64,000 nucleotides of DNA from Ruminococcus turbiniformis (GTDB taxonomy: Bacteria > Bacillota > Clostridia > Lachnospirales > Lachnospiraceae): positions 124,001-188,000 of the forward strand of contig NZ_JAJEQX010000002.1 of NCBI RefSeq assembly GCF_020687545.1, read 5' to 3'. A program made the position numbers and the translations under genes. Below the pieces are notes generated by a model. It was not told the DNA's origin, searched no databases, and saw only the letters and a program-made list of their open reading frames with translations. Below, in pieces: positions 55,702 through 64,000 of the stretch (its first letter is position 1; every line of letters starts with the position of its first letter).

Positions 55702-55731
55702 AACGGTATAGCTTCGGCTATGCCGTTTTTC
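55702..55731. terminator. UUCG-loop hairpin next to the serine recombinase stop
   Basis: Stem ACGGTATAGC / GCTATGCCGT closed by TTCG. T-rich sequence follows on both strands (TTTTTCTT on +, TTTCTCTC on -), so it could end the recombinase transcript. The rest of 55557-55701 shows no gene. Confidence 0.75.
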
Positions 55732-57060
55732 TTATTCTTGCTTTGATGAAGTTACTTTGGATATTTCCAGGGCTCCAATGCCCTTATAGTAGATGTCAAT
55801 TTCCTGGGTACGGTTCTTGCCCTTCGGATCGCTGGCAGCATGGACAACAATCTTCTCGATAAACTCATGCAAGATACACGGAGTCAATTCGGGAATTTCC
55901 GTATACCGTTCTACAACGGAGAGGAATCTTTCTACATTTGCGCTTTTGCGTTCCTCCGCTTCAATTTCATCACGGAGGGTAGCCGCTACCTCTTGAAGCT
56001 GATGCTGCTCTTTCTCGTAGTCGGCGGAGAGCTTTTGAAAACGCTCGTCAGAAAGTTTTCCCGAAATGGTATCTTCATAAAGACTTTTCCGGTAGCCGGA
56101 ACACAAGTAGTATTCCTGATCGCGCCGGAAATTGGTCGCCCTGCATTGGTACATAATGGAGCCGCAATCGGCACAGAACATCATACCAGAGAACATCCCC
56201 ATTTCACCCATCTTTGTGGGACGGCGCCGTGTCTGCCTTGCGAGCCTTGCTGCATCGGCAATCGCCTCCGTCCAGATGGCTTCGTGGGTATTCTCAAAAA
56301 TCTTCCATTCGCTTTCTGGATTGAGAAGGGTCTTTTTGCTCTTGTAGGATTTTTTGCGGGTTTTGAAATTAACCGTATGCCCCAGGTATTCGCGCCAGCG
56401 ATCCATAATGTCAGCGATTGTAGAAGAATCCCAAGCATAAGGCGAACCTTTCTTCGTGACATTGGTTGTCCTACCTTTGCTTGCGTAATAAGCAGCCGGG
56501 GTGAGGATTTTTCTTTCCGTCAGCTTTCTTGCGATCTGCGAGGGTCCCAGACCGTCCATGATATAAAGACCAATTTCATAAACTACCTGGGCCGCTTCTT
56601 CATCCTTCACCCATTGCTTTTTATCGTCAGACGATTTCATGTATCCATACGGAGGCAGGGTAGCCAAATGTTCTCCCGCATTGCCTTTTACTTTCATAAC
56701 AGCACGGATTTTTTTGCTGGTGTCTTTGGCGTACCATTCATTGATGATATTGCGGAAGGGTGTGAACTCGTTGTCGCCATGGGTACTGTCTACACCGTCA
56801 TTCACCGCAATAAAGTGAATATCATGTTCGGGAAACATGATCTCGGTATACATACCGACTTGCAGATAATCACGCCCGAAACGCGACATATCTTTGATGA
56901 TAACACGCTTGACAAGGCCTGCCTCAATATCTGCAATCATCTGTTGAAAGCCAGGGCGGTTAAAGGTCGTACCGGAAATGCCATCATCAACATAGAATTT
57001 GAAGTTGGTATATCCGTGTTCAAGAGCATACTTCTCCAGGATTTTTTTCTGAGACGAGAT
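55732..57060 (-). pseudogene. Serine site-specific recombinase missing its catalytic N-terminus
   Basis: Large serine recombinase of the type carried by Tn4451/Tn916-like elements. The readable frame begins at about 57060 with SQKKILEKYALEHGYTNFKF and continues YVDDGISGTTFNRPGF, KDMSRFGRDYLQVGMYTEIMFP, the recombinase domain, a zinc ribbon (MFCADCGSIMYQ...YYLCSGYRK) and a coiled coil. The first 25-30 residues, including the nucleophile Ser (Y-x-R-x-S), are gone; the sequence changes at 57060 into the promoter region of the TetR gene. The only start in frame is ATG 56940, which removes still more. Not expected to be active. Confidence 0.85.
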
Positions 57061-57100
57061 TTGTCAAGGAGTGTTTTTGCAAAGCAGTGTGCAATTCGCA

Positions 57101-57157
57101 TTGACAAGCAGCAAAAAGAACGCTATAATAATGTCGTTATCGATAATGATGTTATTA
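57101..57157 (+). promoter_or_regulatory. Promoter and TetR operator of the ECF/ABC operon
   Basis: TTGACA (57101-57106), 17 nt, TATAAT (57124-57129). A 32-bp palindrome centred on ATCGAT (57126-57157; TAATAA..TTATCGATAA..TTATTA) overlaps the -10 and start site, ideal for repression by the TetR protein encoded 24 nt downstream. Confidence 0.85.
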
Positions 57158-57180
57158 TTTAGGCGCAGAGGAGTGAAGAC

Positions 57181-57789
57181 ATGGCCAATAGGGATCATTC
57201 CCTGGATGATGGGATCATTCAGGCTGCTTATTCGGAATTTCTTGCTTACGGCTTTCAGAAAGCCTCTCTGCACAAGATCGCCGAAAAAGCCGGTGTTACT
57301 ACGGGGGCAATCTACACAAGATACAAGAATAAAGACGCGTTGTTTGCCAGTCTGCTTCAGGATTTTTTTGAGACGATGCAGGTTCTCTTTGCTCCCATCG
57401 CGGAAGAATACGAAAAAGCAAAGTGCAGCGCGCAGCCGGATGATATCCTCCACGCCATAAACGCCGAAGAACAGGTATATTTTCAACTGCTGACCGAGCA
57501 CTGCAATGACTGCACTTTATTTTTCTGCCGCAGCGATGGCAGCTCCATGGAAACCGTGCTGCATAAACTAATGGATCAAAAAGCGGAACAAACGGTGGAA
57601 TTCTTTTCGCATATCTATGGGAAAGCGCCAAATGCCGATGCGATCCGTCTTTTGATGGGCTCACAGTTCTGGTACTTCCGCCAGCTGCTGGATCAGCATA
57701 TGGAGGAAGGCAGAATGCTTACCTGCTTACAGGCAGTCCTTGATTTCACCAACGCTGGCTGGCGGCAGCTATGCGATACCTTGCAATAA
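57181..57789 (+). CDS. TetR-family regulator of the ECF/ABC operon
   Basis: 202 aa. N-terminal helix-turn-helix (IIQAAYSEFLAYGFQKASLHKIAEKAGVTTGAIYTRYKNKDALFASLL), then an all-helical ligand domain with several Cys (HCNDCTLFFCRSDG) that might sense a metal, a thiol reagent or a ligand complex; this is speculative. GAGGAG precedes the start. First gene of a + strand cluster continuing to the window end. Confidence 0.9.
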   Translation: MANRDHSLDDGIIQAAYSEFLAYGFQKASLHKIAEKAGVTTGAIYTRYKNKDALFASLLQDFFETMQVLFAPIAEEYEKAKCSAQPDDILHAINAEEQVYFQLLTEHCNDCTLFFCRSDGSSMETVLHKLMDQKAEQTVEFFSHIYGKAPNADAIRLLMGSQFWYFRQLLDQHMEEGRMLTCLQAVLDFTNAGWRQLCDTLQ

Positions 57790-57805
57790 ATCCGAAAAGT
57801 TAATT

Positions 57806-57856
57806 CGGACGGTCCATCCGTCCGTTTCTTACGGCCGCTGGTTAGAGACGGCTAAC
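57806..57856 (+). promoter_or_regulatory. Hairpins between the TetR gene and the ECF gene
   Basis: CGGACGG-TCCAT-CCGTCCG followed by TTTCTT (57806-57830) looks like an intrinsic terminator or attenuator; GTTAG/CTAAC (57841-57856) follows. They may reduce readthrough into the transporter genes. Confidence 0.55.
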
Positions 57857-57876
57857 TAATAAGAAAAGAGTTTGCG

Positions 57877-60039
57877 ATGATAGATTTTGAATTTGAATTT
57901 CAATATGCAGAAGAAAAGCAGCCCACCTTGCAAAAAGTCGGCGGCAGCATCCCAGCCGGACGCTGTGTGGTGCTCTGCGGCGGCAGCGGCTGCGGAAAGT
58001 CCACACTGCTACGGTGCATCAACGGATTAATCCCCCAGTTTTACGAGGGAGAGCTAAAAGGCTTTTGCCGCCTGAATGGGCAGGACACCGCCGGAATACG
58101 TATCGGCGAGATCGGCGAGTTGGCCGCCTCGGTCTTTCAGGATCCTCGCAGCCAGTTTTTCACCGTGAACAGCTCCAATGAAGTGGCCTTCGGTCTTGAA
58201 AATCACGGTCTGCCGCAAGATAAAATCCGACGGCGGGTAGATGAGGCCTTCCGGATCTTTCATCTGGAGCTGCTGAAGGATCGCAATGTCTACGAGTTGT
58301 CCAGCGGCGAGCGACAGCTCATCTCCATCTTGTCCGCGTGGGCAATGGACACAGATATTTTTCTGCTGGATGAGCCCACGGCCAATCTGGACTTTGCAGC
58401 CACGCAGCAGTTAAAAGAGATTCTGCTTGCCCTGAAAAAGCAGGGCAAAACGCTGCTGCTCAGCGAGCACCGACTCTACTATCTTGCCGACATTGCCGAC
58501 GAATTTTGGGTCATGGCAGACGGCGAGATCAAAGGAAAATATACTGCCGCAGAGGCAAAGGCGTTCTCAGTGGAGCGGAGACAAACACTTTCTCTGCGCA
58601 CGCTCGACCTTGCGGAGATCACCGTGCCGGAGAAAGAGCCGCTGCCGAAAACCGCGCCGACGGCGCTTTCCGTCTCAGATGTCTGCTATACATACGGCAG
58701 GAAGGCCGGAGATACCCTCTCTGGTGTCAGCTTTTCCGTCCGTGAGCATGAGATCGTCGGCCTTGTGGGCGCAAACGGCTGCGGCAAAACGACCATCGGC
58801 AAGCTGATTGCAGGGCTTTACCGCCCCTCCGGCGGCAGGATAATGCTTTTCGGAAAGTCGCAAAATCCAAAGCAGTTGCAAAAGCAAGTGCTGTTCATCC
58901 TTCAGGAGGCGGAGTTCCAGTTCTTCACAGGCTCCGTCCTGCACGAACTGCAATACGGCCATGCGGTGACACCGGAGTTTGAAGCAAAAACGGAAGCGCT
59001 GCTGAAAAGTATGGATATGTGGGACTGCCGCAACCGGCATCCCTTTTCCCTCTCCGGCGGACAGATGCAGCGTCTGACGCTGATGATGGCGTATCTATCC
59101 GACAAGCCGATCGTCATACTGGACGAGCCGACAGCAGGACAGGACGCGGAAAGTCTGGAGCGGTGCGCAGCGCTGATCCGGGAGATGCGGAAAGAAAAGA
59201 CTGTTCTCATCATCACCCACGACCCTGAGCTAATTGCAGGTGCGTGTGACCGCTGCATTGGGCTGTCGGATGGGCATGCAGAAATAGAATTCCCCGTTCA
59301 TTCGGAACGAGATTTGCAAGCGGTACGGCAATATATGGAGCGCTTCCATCTTTCCAATGCTCCTGCGAAAAAACAGCATAAAGAACGATTCCACCCGGCA
59401 ACGAAGCTGCTTTACTGGCTGGCCCTGCTGGTCGTGATCTCCACATCCAACAACCACTTAGTTTATGCCGTATATACGGCACTGATCCTGCTGACCGCAG
59501 CGGACGGCTGGCTCGGAACGGCGCTGGCAGGCGGGATGAGCTTTGGGCTGCTGTGGGCGGCAAACGCTCTGCTGCCGGGCACGGTGTTTTCCTTTATGCT
59601 GGTGCTGTTCCCGCGGATCATTGCCGTTGGCATTTCCATGCGGACGCTGATTGGGCGGAATGAAGCCAGCCGTACCCTGGCAGCGCTGCGCAATCTGCAC
59701 CTACCGGAGCGGCTGATCATGATCGTGGCGGTGATTTTCCGCTTCTTCCCCGTTCTGTCGGGAGACATGAAGTTGCTGCGGCAATCCATCCGCACCCGGG
59801 GCGCGTTTGTGACGCCATGGCAAAAGTTGCGTGCGCTGCCATCCTATATCGAAATACTGACCGTGCCGATGGCTTTGCGCGTTATCCGCATCGCCGAAAC
59901 GCTGTCCGCCTCCGCCGAAACACGGGGCATCGACTTAACCCGCCGCAAAAGCAACTATCTGTCGCTTCGGTTTTCTGCGTGGGATGCTGTTTTCTGCGTC
60001 CTGCTGGCGGCATCGATCGCCGCCGGCCTTATCCTGTGA
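57877..60039 (+). CDS. ECF transporter single-chain fusion: ATPase-ATPase-EcfT
   Basis: 720 aa joining three subunits that are usually separate. Domain 1 (about 1-240): Walker A GGSGCGKST near residue 35, signature LSSGERQ near 141, Walker B IFLLDEPTANLD. Domain 2 (about 262-490): Walker A GANGCGKTT near 298, signature LSGGQMQR, Walker B IVILDEPTAGQD. Domain 3 (about 505-720): EcfT-like membrane part with about four to five helices and the two coupling motifs SIRTRG and SAETRG (the A-R-G type). With the S component downstream it forms a complete vitamin/metal/cofactor-type importer. GC content is visibly higher than in the flanking core genes. Confidence 0.9.
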   Translation: MIDFEFEFQYAEEKQPTLQKVGGSIPAGRCVVLCGGSGCGKSTLLRCINGLIPQFYEGELKGFCRLNGQDTAGIRIGEIGELAASVFQDPRSQFFTVNSSNEVAFGLENHGLPQDKIRRRVDEAFRIFHLELLKDRNVYELSSGERQLISILSAWAMDTDIFLLDEPTANLDFAATQQLKEILLALKKQGKTLLLSEHRLYYLADIADEFWVMADGEIKGKYTAAEAKAFSVERRQTLSLRTLDLAEITVPEKEPLPKTAPTALSVSDVCYTYGRKAGDTLSGVSFSVREHEIVGLVGANGCGKTTIGKLIAGLYRPSGGRIMLFGKSQNPKQLQKQVLFILQEAEFQFFTGSVLHELQYGHAVTPEFEAKTEALLKSMDMWDCRNRHPFSLSGGQMQRLTLMMAYLSDKPIVILDEPTAGQDAESLERCAALIREMRKEKTVLIITHDPELIAGACDRCIGLSDGHAEIEFPVHSERDLQAVRQYMERFHLSNAPAKKQHKERFHPATKLLYWLALLVVISTSNNHLVYAVYTALILLTAADGWLGTALAGGMSFGLLWAANALLPGTVFSFMLVLFPRIIAVGISMRTLIGRNEASRTLAALRNLHLPERLIMIVAVIFRFFPVLSGDMKLLRQSIRTRGAFVTPWQKLRALPSYIEILTVPMALRVIRIAETLSASAETRGIDLTRRKSNYLSLRFSAWDAVFCVLLAASIAAGLIL

Positions 60040-60092
60040 TCGCCGTCTCTGCGACGTTCAACCATATTCCATTCAAAAAGGAGTCTTTAACC

Positions 60093-60668
60093 ATGAGTAC
60101 TGCAAACCCCAATAAACTGAAAATCAAGGACATCATCACCGTTGTCCTGCTGGCTCTGATCAATGTGGTCATTTTCTTCGCCAGCTCCGTCCTGTACGCA
60201 ACGCCCATTACCATCATTCTGATGCCGGTGTTTTTCACCCTGCTGGAGGGCATCGTCTACTTCATCATCGGCACGAAGGTGAAAAAGCCCGGTGCGATCC
60301 TCATTTACAGCATTGTCCGCGCCATTATGGGCGGATACCTGCCGTACATCATCCTCTTTATTCTCTCCGGTGCCATTGCCGAGCTGCTGCTGTGGAAGAT
60401 GGGCTACGGCAACGCGAAGGCGCTGACCGTCAGTTATGTCATCAATCAGGTGCTGGCTGCATTCGGCAGCACCATCATTCCCTACGCCATCGCAGCCAAG
60501 GCTATGGCGGATCAGATGGTCACCGATGGCCGTCAGGACGCCATCCTTGCCGCATCCCAGATGCTGCAGTCCTGGGTATCCGTGGCACTGGTGGCCGGTG
60601 TGATCGTGGCGGCCTTTATCGGCGCAATGATCGGCAAGCGGATCGTGAAAAAGCATCTTGCTGCGTAA
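60093..60668 (+). CDS. ECF transporter S component, MptD/Trep_Strep family
   Basis: 191 aa, six hydrophobic helices (LKIKDIITVVLLALINVVIF; PITIILMPVFFTLLEGIVYFII; GYLPYIILFILSGAIAELLLW). This matches the Trep_Strep family of putative S components, whose substrates are not established. ATG 60093 has AAGGAG 8 nt upstream. It lies 54 nt after the ATPase-EcfT fusion, so it is probably its own dedicated substrate binder, and it precedes two ABC half transporters. Confidence 0.85.
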   Translation: MSTANPNKLKIKDIITVVLLALINVVIFFASSVLYATPITIILMPVFFTLLEGIVYFIIGTKVKKPGAILIYSIVRAIMGGYLPYIILFILSGAIAELLLWKMGYGNAKALTVSYVINQVLAAFGSTIIPYAIAAKAMADQMVTDGRQDAILAASQMLQSWVSVALVAGVIVAAFIGAMIGKRIVKKHLAA

Positions 60669-60689
60669 TGCAGTCGAAAGGAGTTCACC

Positions 60690-62447
60690 ATGAAAGAAAT
60701 TGAGCCAAAGCGTTCCGCCGCCTCGTGGCTGGCAGAGCTGGCAAAAGGGCGGTACGGCGAGTACGCTTTGAGCGTCCTTACGGCGCTGCTGGGCGTCGCC
60801 TGCTCGCTTGTTCCGTATTTCATCATCATCCGGCTCATCACCGCACTGGTAAACGGCACGGCGGAGCTGACGTACTGCCTGACGCTCTGCGCGTGGATGG
60901 CAGGCTTCTGGGTACTGCGCTATGTGCTGCACAGCGTGTCCACCTCTCTCTCCCACCATGCGACGTTCCATGTGCTGGCCAATACCCGCGTCCGGCTGCT
61001 GGACAAGCTAGCGACGCTGCCGCTGGGTACGGTGCTGGATCGTTCCTCCGGCTCGTATAAGAACATCATCGTCGAGCGGGTCGATTCCATCGAAACCACC
61101 CTTGCCCACCTGCTGCCGGAGATGACCACCAACATCGTGGGGGCGCTGGCGGTACTGGTGCTGCTGTTCATCGAGGACTGGCGCATGGGCCTTTCCATGT
61201 TCATCGTCCTGCCGCTGGGCATTCTCTGCTTTATGTCCATGTTCAGCGGCTATAACGAGAAGTTTCAGCGCACGGTCACCGCGACAAAGACACTGAACGA
61301 CACGGCTGTGGAATACATCAGCGGCATTGAGGTCATCAAGGCGTTTGGTCAGTCCAGGACCAGCTATGCAAAGTTCGTCTCCGCCGCAAAAGAGGGCGCG
61401 GACTGCTTCATCGACTGGATGCGCGGGAGTTTGTTCGGACAGGTGGCCGGAATGGCGATACTCCCTTCGACACTTCTCGGCATCTTGCCGGTGGGCTGCC
61501 TTCTCTATATGCACGGCACACTGTCGGCGGAGACGTTTCTCGCGGTCATTGTTCTGTCCTTCGGCGTTATGCAGCCGCTGATCACCGCTTTTTCCTACAC
61601 CGATGACATCGCGCAGGTGACGACCATCGTGGGTGAGGTGGCGGAGGTGCTGTCCGGCGAGGATATGCAGCGTCCGGAACGTGCGGAAAAGCTGCCTGCG
61701 GACAACGCCGTCGAGCTGAAAGATGTCCGCTTTGCCTATCACGACAAGGAGGTACTGCACGGAATCGATCTGCACATTGCCCCGGGGACGGTCAACGCAT
61801 TGGTCGGGCCTTCCGGCAGTGGAAAATCCACCATCGCCCGGCTCATCGCCTCCCTGTGGGATGTGAAGGACGGAGAAATCGACCTGGGCGGCGTGGACAT
61901 TCGCACGCTGCCGCTGGCGGAGTGCACGAAGCACATCGCCTATGTGTCGCAGGACAACTACCTCTTTGACCTTTCTGTCATGGACAATATCCGCATGGGC
62001 AGAAAGGGTGCGACCGATGCGGAGGTCATTGACGCCGCGAAGAAATGCGGCTGCCACGAGTTCATAATGGGGCTGGAGAACGGCTATCAGACCGTATGCG
62101 GTGCATCCGGCGGTCACCTGTCCGGCGGTGAGCGGCAGCGCATCTCCATTGCCCGTGCCATGCTGAAGGACGCGCCGATCGTCATTCTCGACGAGGCAAC
62201 GTCCTATACAGACCCGGAAAACGAGGCGGTCATCCAGTCGGCACTGGGAAGGCTGGTGCGGGGCAAGACGCTGCTGGTCATTGCCCACCGGCTGTCCACC
62301 ATTGCGGACGCCGATCAGATCATTGTTGTCAATCAAGGCAAGATCGAAGCGACCGGCACGCAGGCGGAGCTTCTTGCGTCCTGCCCCCTTTATCAAACCA
62401 TGTGGGAGGCCCACATCAGCGTCAAAGACGACGGGGAGGTGGCGTAA
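60690..62447 (+). CDS. ABC half transporter, exporter fold (permease-ATPase), first of pair
   Basis: 585 aa. Six membrane helices in residues 1-315, then an ATPase: Walker A GPSGSGKSTIARL near 373, Q-loop VSQDNYLFD, signature LSGGERQR, Walker B IVILDEATSYTD, H-loop AHRLST. AAAGGAG precedes the start. It shares its stop with the start of the second half transporter (TAATG), so they form a heterodimer. Exporter-fold pairs linked to uptake genes include YbtPQ and IrtAB, siderophore importers; the direction here is open. Confidence 0.92.
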   Translation: MKEIEPKRSAASWLAELAKGRYGEYALSVLTALLGVACSLVPYFIIIRLITALVNGTAELTYCLTLCAWMAGFWVLRYVLHSVSTSLSHHATFHVLANTRVRLLDKLATLPLGTVLDRSSGSYKNIIVERVDSIETTLAHLLPEMTTNIVGALAVLVLLFIEDWRMGLSMFIVLPLGILCFMSMFSGYNEKFQRTVTATKTLNDTAVEYISGIEVIKAFGQSRTSYAKFVSAAKEGADCFIDWMRGSLFGQVAGMAILPSTLLGILPVGCLLYMHGTLSAETFLAVIVLSFGVMQPLITAFSYTDDIAQVTTIVGEVAEVLSGEDMQRPERAEKLPADNAVELKDVRFAYHDKEVLHGIDLHIAPGTVNALVGPSGSGKSTIARLIASLWDVKDGEIDLGGVDIRTLPLAECTKHIAYVSQDNYLFDLSVMDNIRMGRKGATDAEVIDAAKKCGCHEFIMGLENGYQTVCGASGGHLSGGERQRISIARAMLKDAPIVILDEATSYTDPENEAVIQSALGRLVRGKTLLVIAHRLSTIADADQIIVVNQGKIEATGTQAELLASCPLYQTMWEAHISVKDDGEVA

Positions 62448-64000
62448 TGCTCAAGACACTGAAAAAATTTTTTGCCTTCTGCGGGGTGGACAACCGCAGG
62501 CTGTTTATAACATCTATCTGGCTGGGCGTGGTCAGCGCCATTTGCTCTGCCATGCGTATTCCGGCAGCCGCCATCGTCATTCAGGCGCTGCTGGAAAGGA
62601 ACGTCACTATGGCAACTTTATGGACGAGCCTCGGCATTATCGTGATCTCATTGATCATTACGATTGCCATCAACATGAAGGCTACCATGCTCCAGACCCG
62701 TGCGGGCTACCGCGCCTGCGCCAACAAACGCATCGAGATCGCCGAGCACCTGCGCTACCTGCCTATGGGCTGGTTCAATGACAACAGCCTCGGCGAGGTC
62801 ACGTCCGTCACCACCAACACCATGGAAAACATGGCGAATGTGGCTACCCGCGTCGTCATGGTCACGACCCGCGGCTTTCTGACCTCCGGCATCATCGCAG
62901 CGATGATGTTCCTCTTTGACTGGCGCATGGGGCTGATCACACTGACGGGACTGGTGCTGTTCTTTGCCGTCAACGCCGCCATGCAGCGGGCGGAGCAGAC
63001 CCTTTCCCAGCGGAAGTTCAATGCCGATGAGCGCCTTGTGTCCAAGGTGCTGGAATATGTGCAGGGCATCGCCGAGGTCAAAAATTTCGACCTGACCCAC
63101 GACTCTGCCACGCAGGTACACGGCGCTGTGGAGGAAGCCCGCAGGGCGTCCTTTGCTATGGAGATCCCGTCGGTGCTTTATATGCTGGCGCAGTTTGTTG
63201 TCAACAAGCTCACCGGCGTTGCCGTCTGCGCGGCCGCTATCGTCTTTTACTTCAGCGGCACCATGGAGCTGACAAACTGCCTTTTGATGCTGATCTGCTC
63301 GTTCATCCTCTTTGAGCAGCTGGACAGCGCCGGAAGCTTTTCGGCTTTGTTCCGCTCCATCGACATCGGCGTAGATAAGGCAAGCGCAATTCTGCGCGTA
63401 GAACCCATGGACATTGACGGGGAGGAGCTTTCGCCGGAACGGGAGGACATCACCCTGTCCCATGTGGATTTCTCCTATGACAGCAAGCCCATCCTGCACG
63501 ATGTGTCCCTGACCATCCCGGAGAAAACCACCGTGGCCATCGTCGGTCCGTCCGGAAGTGGCAAGACCACGCTGTGCAATCTCATGGCGCGGTTCTGGGA
63601 CGTGCAGGGCGGCAGCGTGCGCCTCGGCGGACGGGATGTGCGGGAGTACAGCTACGACAGCCTCATCCGCAATTTCTCCTTTGTGTTTCAGCGGGTCTAT
63701 CTGTTCTCCGACACCATCGCCAACAATATCCGCTTTGGCAAGCCCGACGCCTCCATGGAGGAGGTGCAGGCCGCCGCGAAAAAAGCCCGCTGCTACGACT
63801 TTATCATGGCATTGCCGAACGGCTTTGACACCGTCATCGGCGAAGGCGGTGCTACGCTTTCGGGCGGCGAACGTCAGCGAATTTCCATTGCGCGCGCCAT
63901 CATGAAGGACGCACCCATCATCATTCTGGACGAAGCCACCGCCAATGTCGACCCCGAAAATGAAAAGGAGCTGATGGAGGCCGTTGCGGAATTGACCCAT
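62447..64000 (+). CDS. ABC half transporter, exporter fold, second of pair (partial)
   Basis: Starts at ATG 62447 overlapping the previous stop and stays open to the window edge (518 codons). Six helices, then Walker A GPSGSGKTTLCNL near 367, Q-loop VFQRVYLFSD, signature LSGGERQR and Walker B IIILDEATANVD. Only the last part of the ATPase domain is missing. Partner of the preceding half transporter. Two long antisense frames over this region are coding shadows. Confidence 0.93.
   Translation, partial: MLKTLKKFFAFCGVDNRRLFITSIWLGVVSAICSAMRIPAAAIVIQALLERNVTMATLWTSLGIIVISLIITIAINMKATMLQTRAGYRACANKRIEIAEHLRYLPMGWFNDNSLGEVTSVTTNTMENMANVATRVVMVTTRGFLTSGIIAAMMFLFDWRMGLITLTGLVLFFAVNAAMQRAEQTLSQRKFNADERLVSKVLEYVQGIAEVKNFDLTHDSATQVHGAVEEARRASFAMEIPSVLYMLAQFVVNKLTGVAVCAAAIVFYFSGTMELTNCLLMLICSFILFEQLDSAGSFSALFRSIDIGVDKASAILRVEPMDIDGEELSPEREDITLSHVDFSYDSKPILHDVSLTIPEKTTVAIVGPSGSGKTTLCNLMARFWDVQGGSVRLGGRDVREYSYDSLIRNFSFVFQRVYLFSDTIANNIRFGKPDASMEEVQAAAKKARCYDFIMALPNGFDTVIGEGGATLSGGERQRISIARAIMKDAPIIILDEATANVDPENEKELMEAVAELTH

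Noticed and set aside
55840-57162. 440-aa open frame on the + strand
   Set aside because: It is antisense to the serine recombinase, which has clear domain homology; the antisense product has no recognisable motifs.
61008-62414. 468-aa open frame on the minus strand
   Set aside because: Coding shadow of the GC-rich ABC transporter gene; composition rich in His, Gln and Arg, no motif.
62648-64000. 450-aa open frame on the minus strand
   Set aside because: Shadow of the second ABC half transporter, which has full Walker motifs in the forward frame.

Overview
The window looks like chromosome from a spore-forming gut Firmicute, most likely a Lachnospiraceae member. The evidence is spoIIP and gpr, low-to-moderate GC with strong AGGAGG ribosome sites, frequent GTG and TTG starts, a YesM/YesN-type sensor and regulator beside a sugar ABC importer, and the Firmicute order rimP-nusA-ylxR-ylxQ-infB-rbfA-nrnA-truB-ribF-rpsO-pnp. 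I saw no tRNA, rRNA or CRISPR array.

Layout. 1-5.9 kb: CUT1 carbohydrate importer (two permeases, binding lipoprotein) divergent from its two-component regulator. 5.9-14 kb: an accessory, decaying stretch with a flavoprotein pseudogene joined to a mutS fragment, two MFS pumps, AraC-GNAT and TetR regulators, an SDR that seems to have lost an internal piece, a broken Rpn-type nuclease and a TetR remnant. 14-24.5 kb: BaiN-like flavoprotein, methionine gamma-lyase-like enzyme, miaA, mutL, mutS, a small membrane protein and rarA. 24.5-36.4 kb: the long translation, transcription and RNA-decay block. 36.5-43.7 kb: a type IIA topoisomerase pair, spoIIP, gpr and rpsT. 43.8-50.6 kb: a phosphoribosyltransferase, MATE pump, ilvC-ilvN, an ABC-F protein and bioY. 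50.5-54.7 kb: envelope-type genes (flippase-like protein, papain-like protein, glycosyltransferase, small membrane proteins). 54.7-57.1 kb: tyrosine integrase and an N-terminally truncated serine recombinase. 57.1-64 kb: a GC-richer cargo operon of TetR, a single-chain ECF ATPase-ATPase-EcfT fusion, an S component and two exporter-fold ABC half transporters, the last cut by the window end.

How genes work together. The first cluster senses and imports a sugar. miaA, mutL and mutS handle tRNA modification and mismatch repair. The central block matures 30S subunits (rimP, rbfA, rpsO), starts translation (infB), controls elongation (nusA) and degrades RNA (pnp, nrnA). A promoter followed by a hairpin ahead of rimP suggests attenuation of that operon. 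bioY carries a near-ideal BirA operator over its promoter, so biotin uptake should be biotin-repressed.

Most worth following up: the fused ECF plus paired ABC operon next to recombinases; the baiN'-mutS' mosaic pseudogene; a 15-bp tandem repeat coding for repeats in two overlapping genes; structured leaders ahead of pnp and rimP; and a dispersed repeat of about 45 bp.
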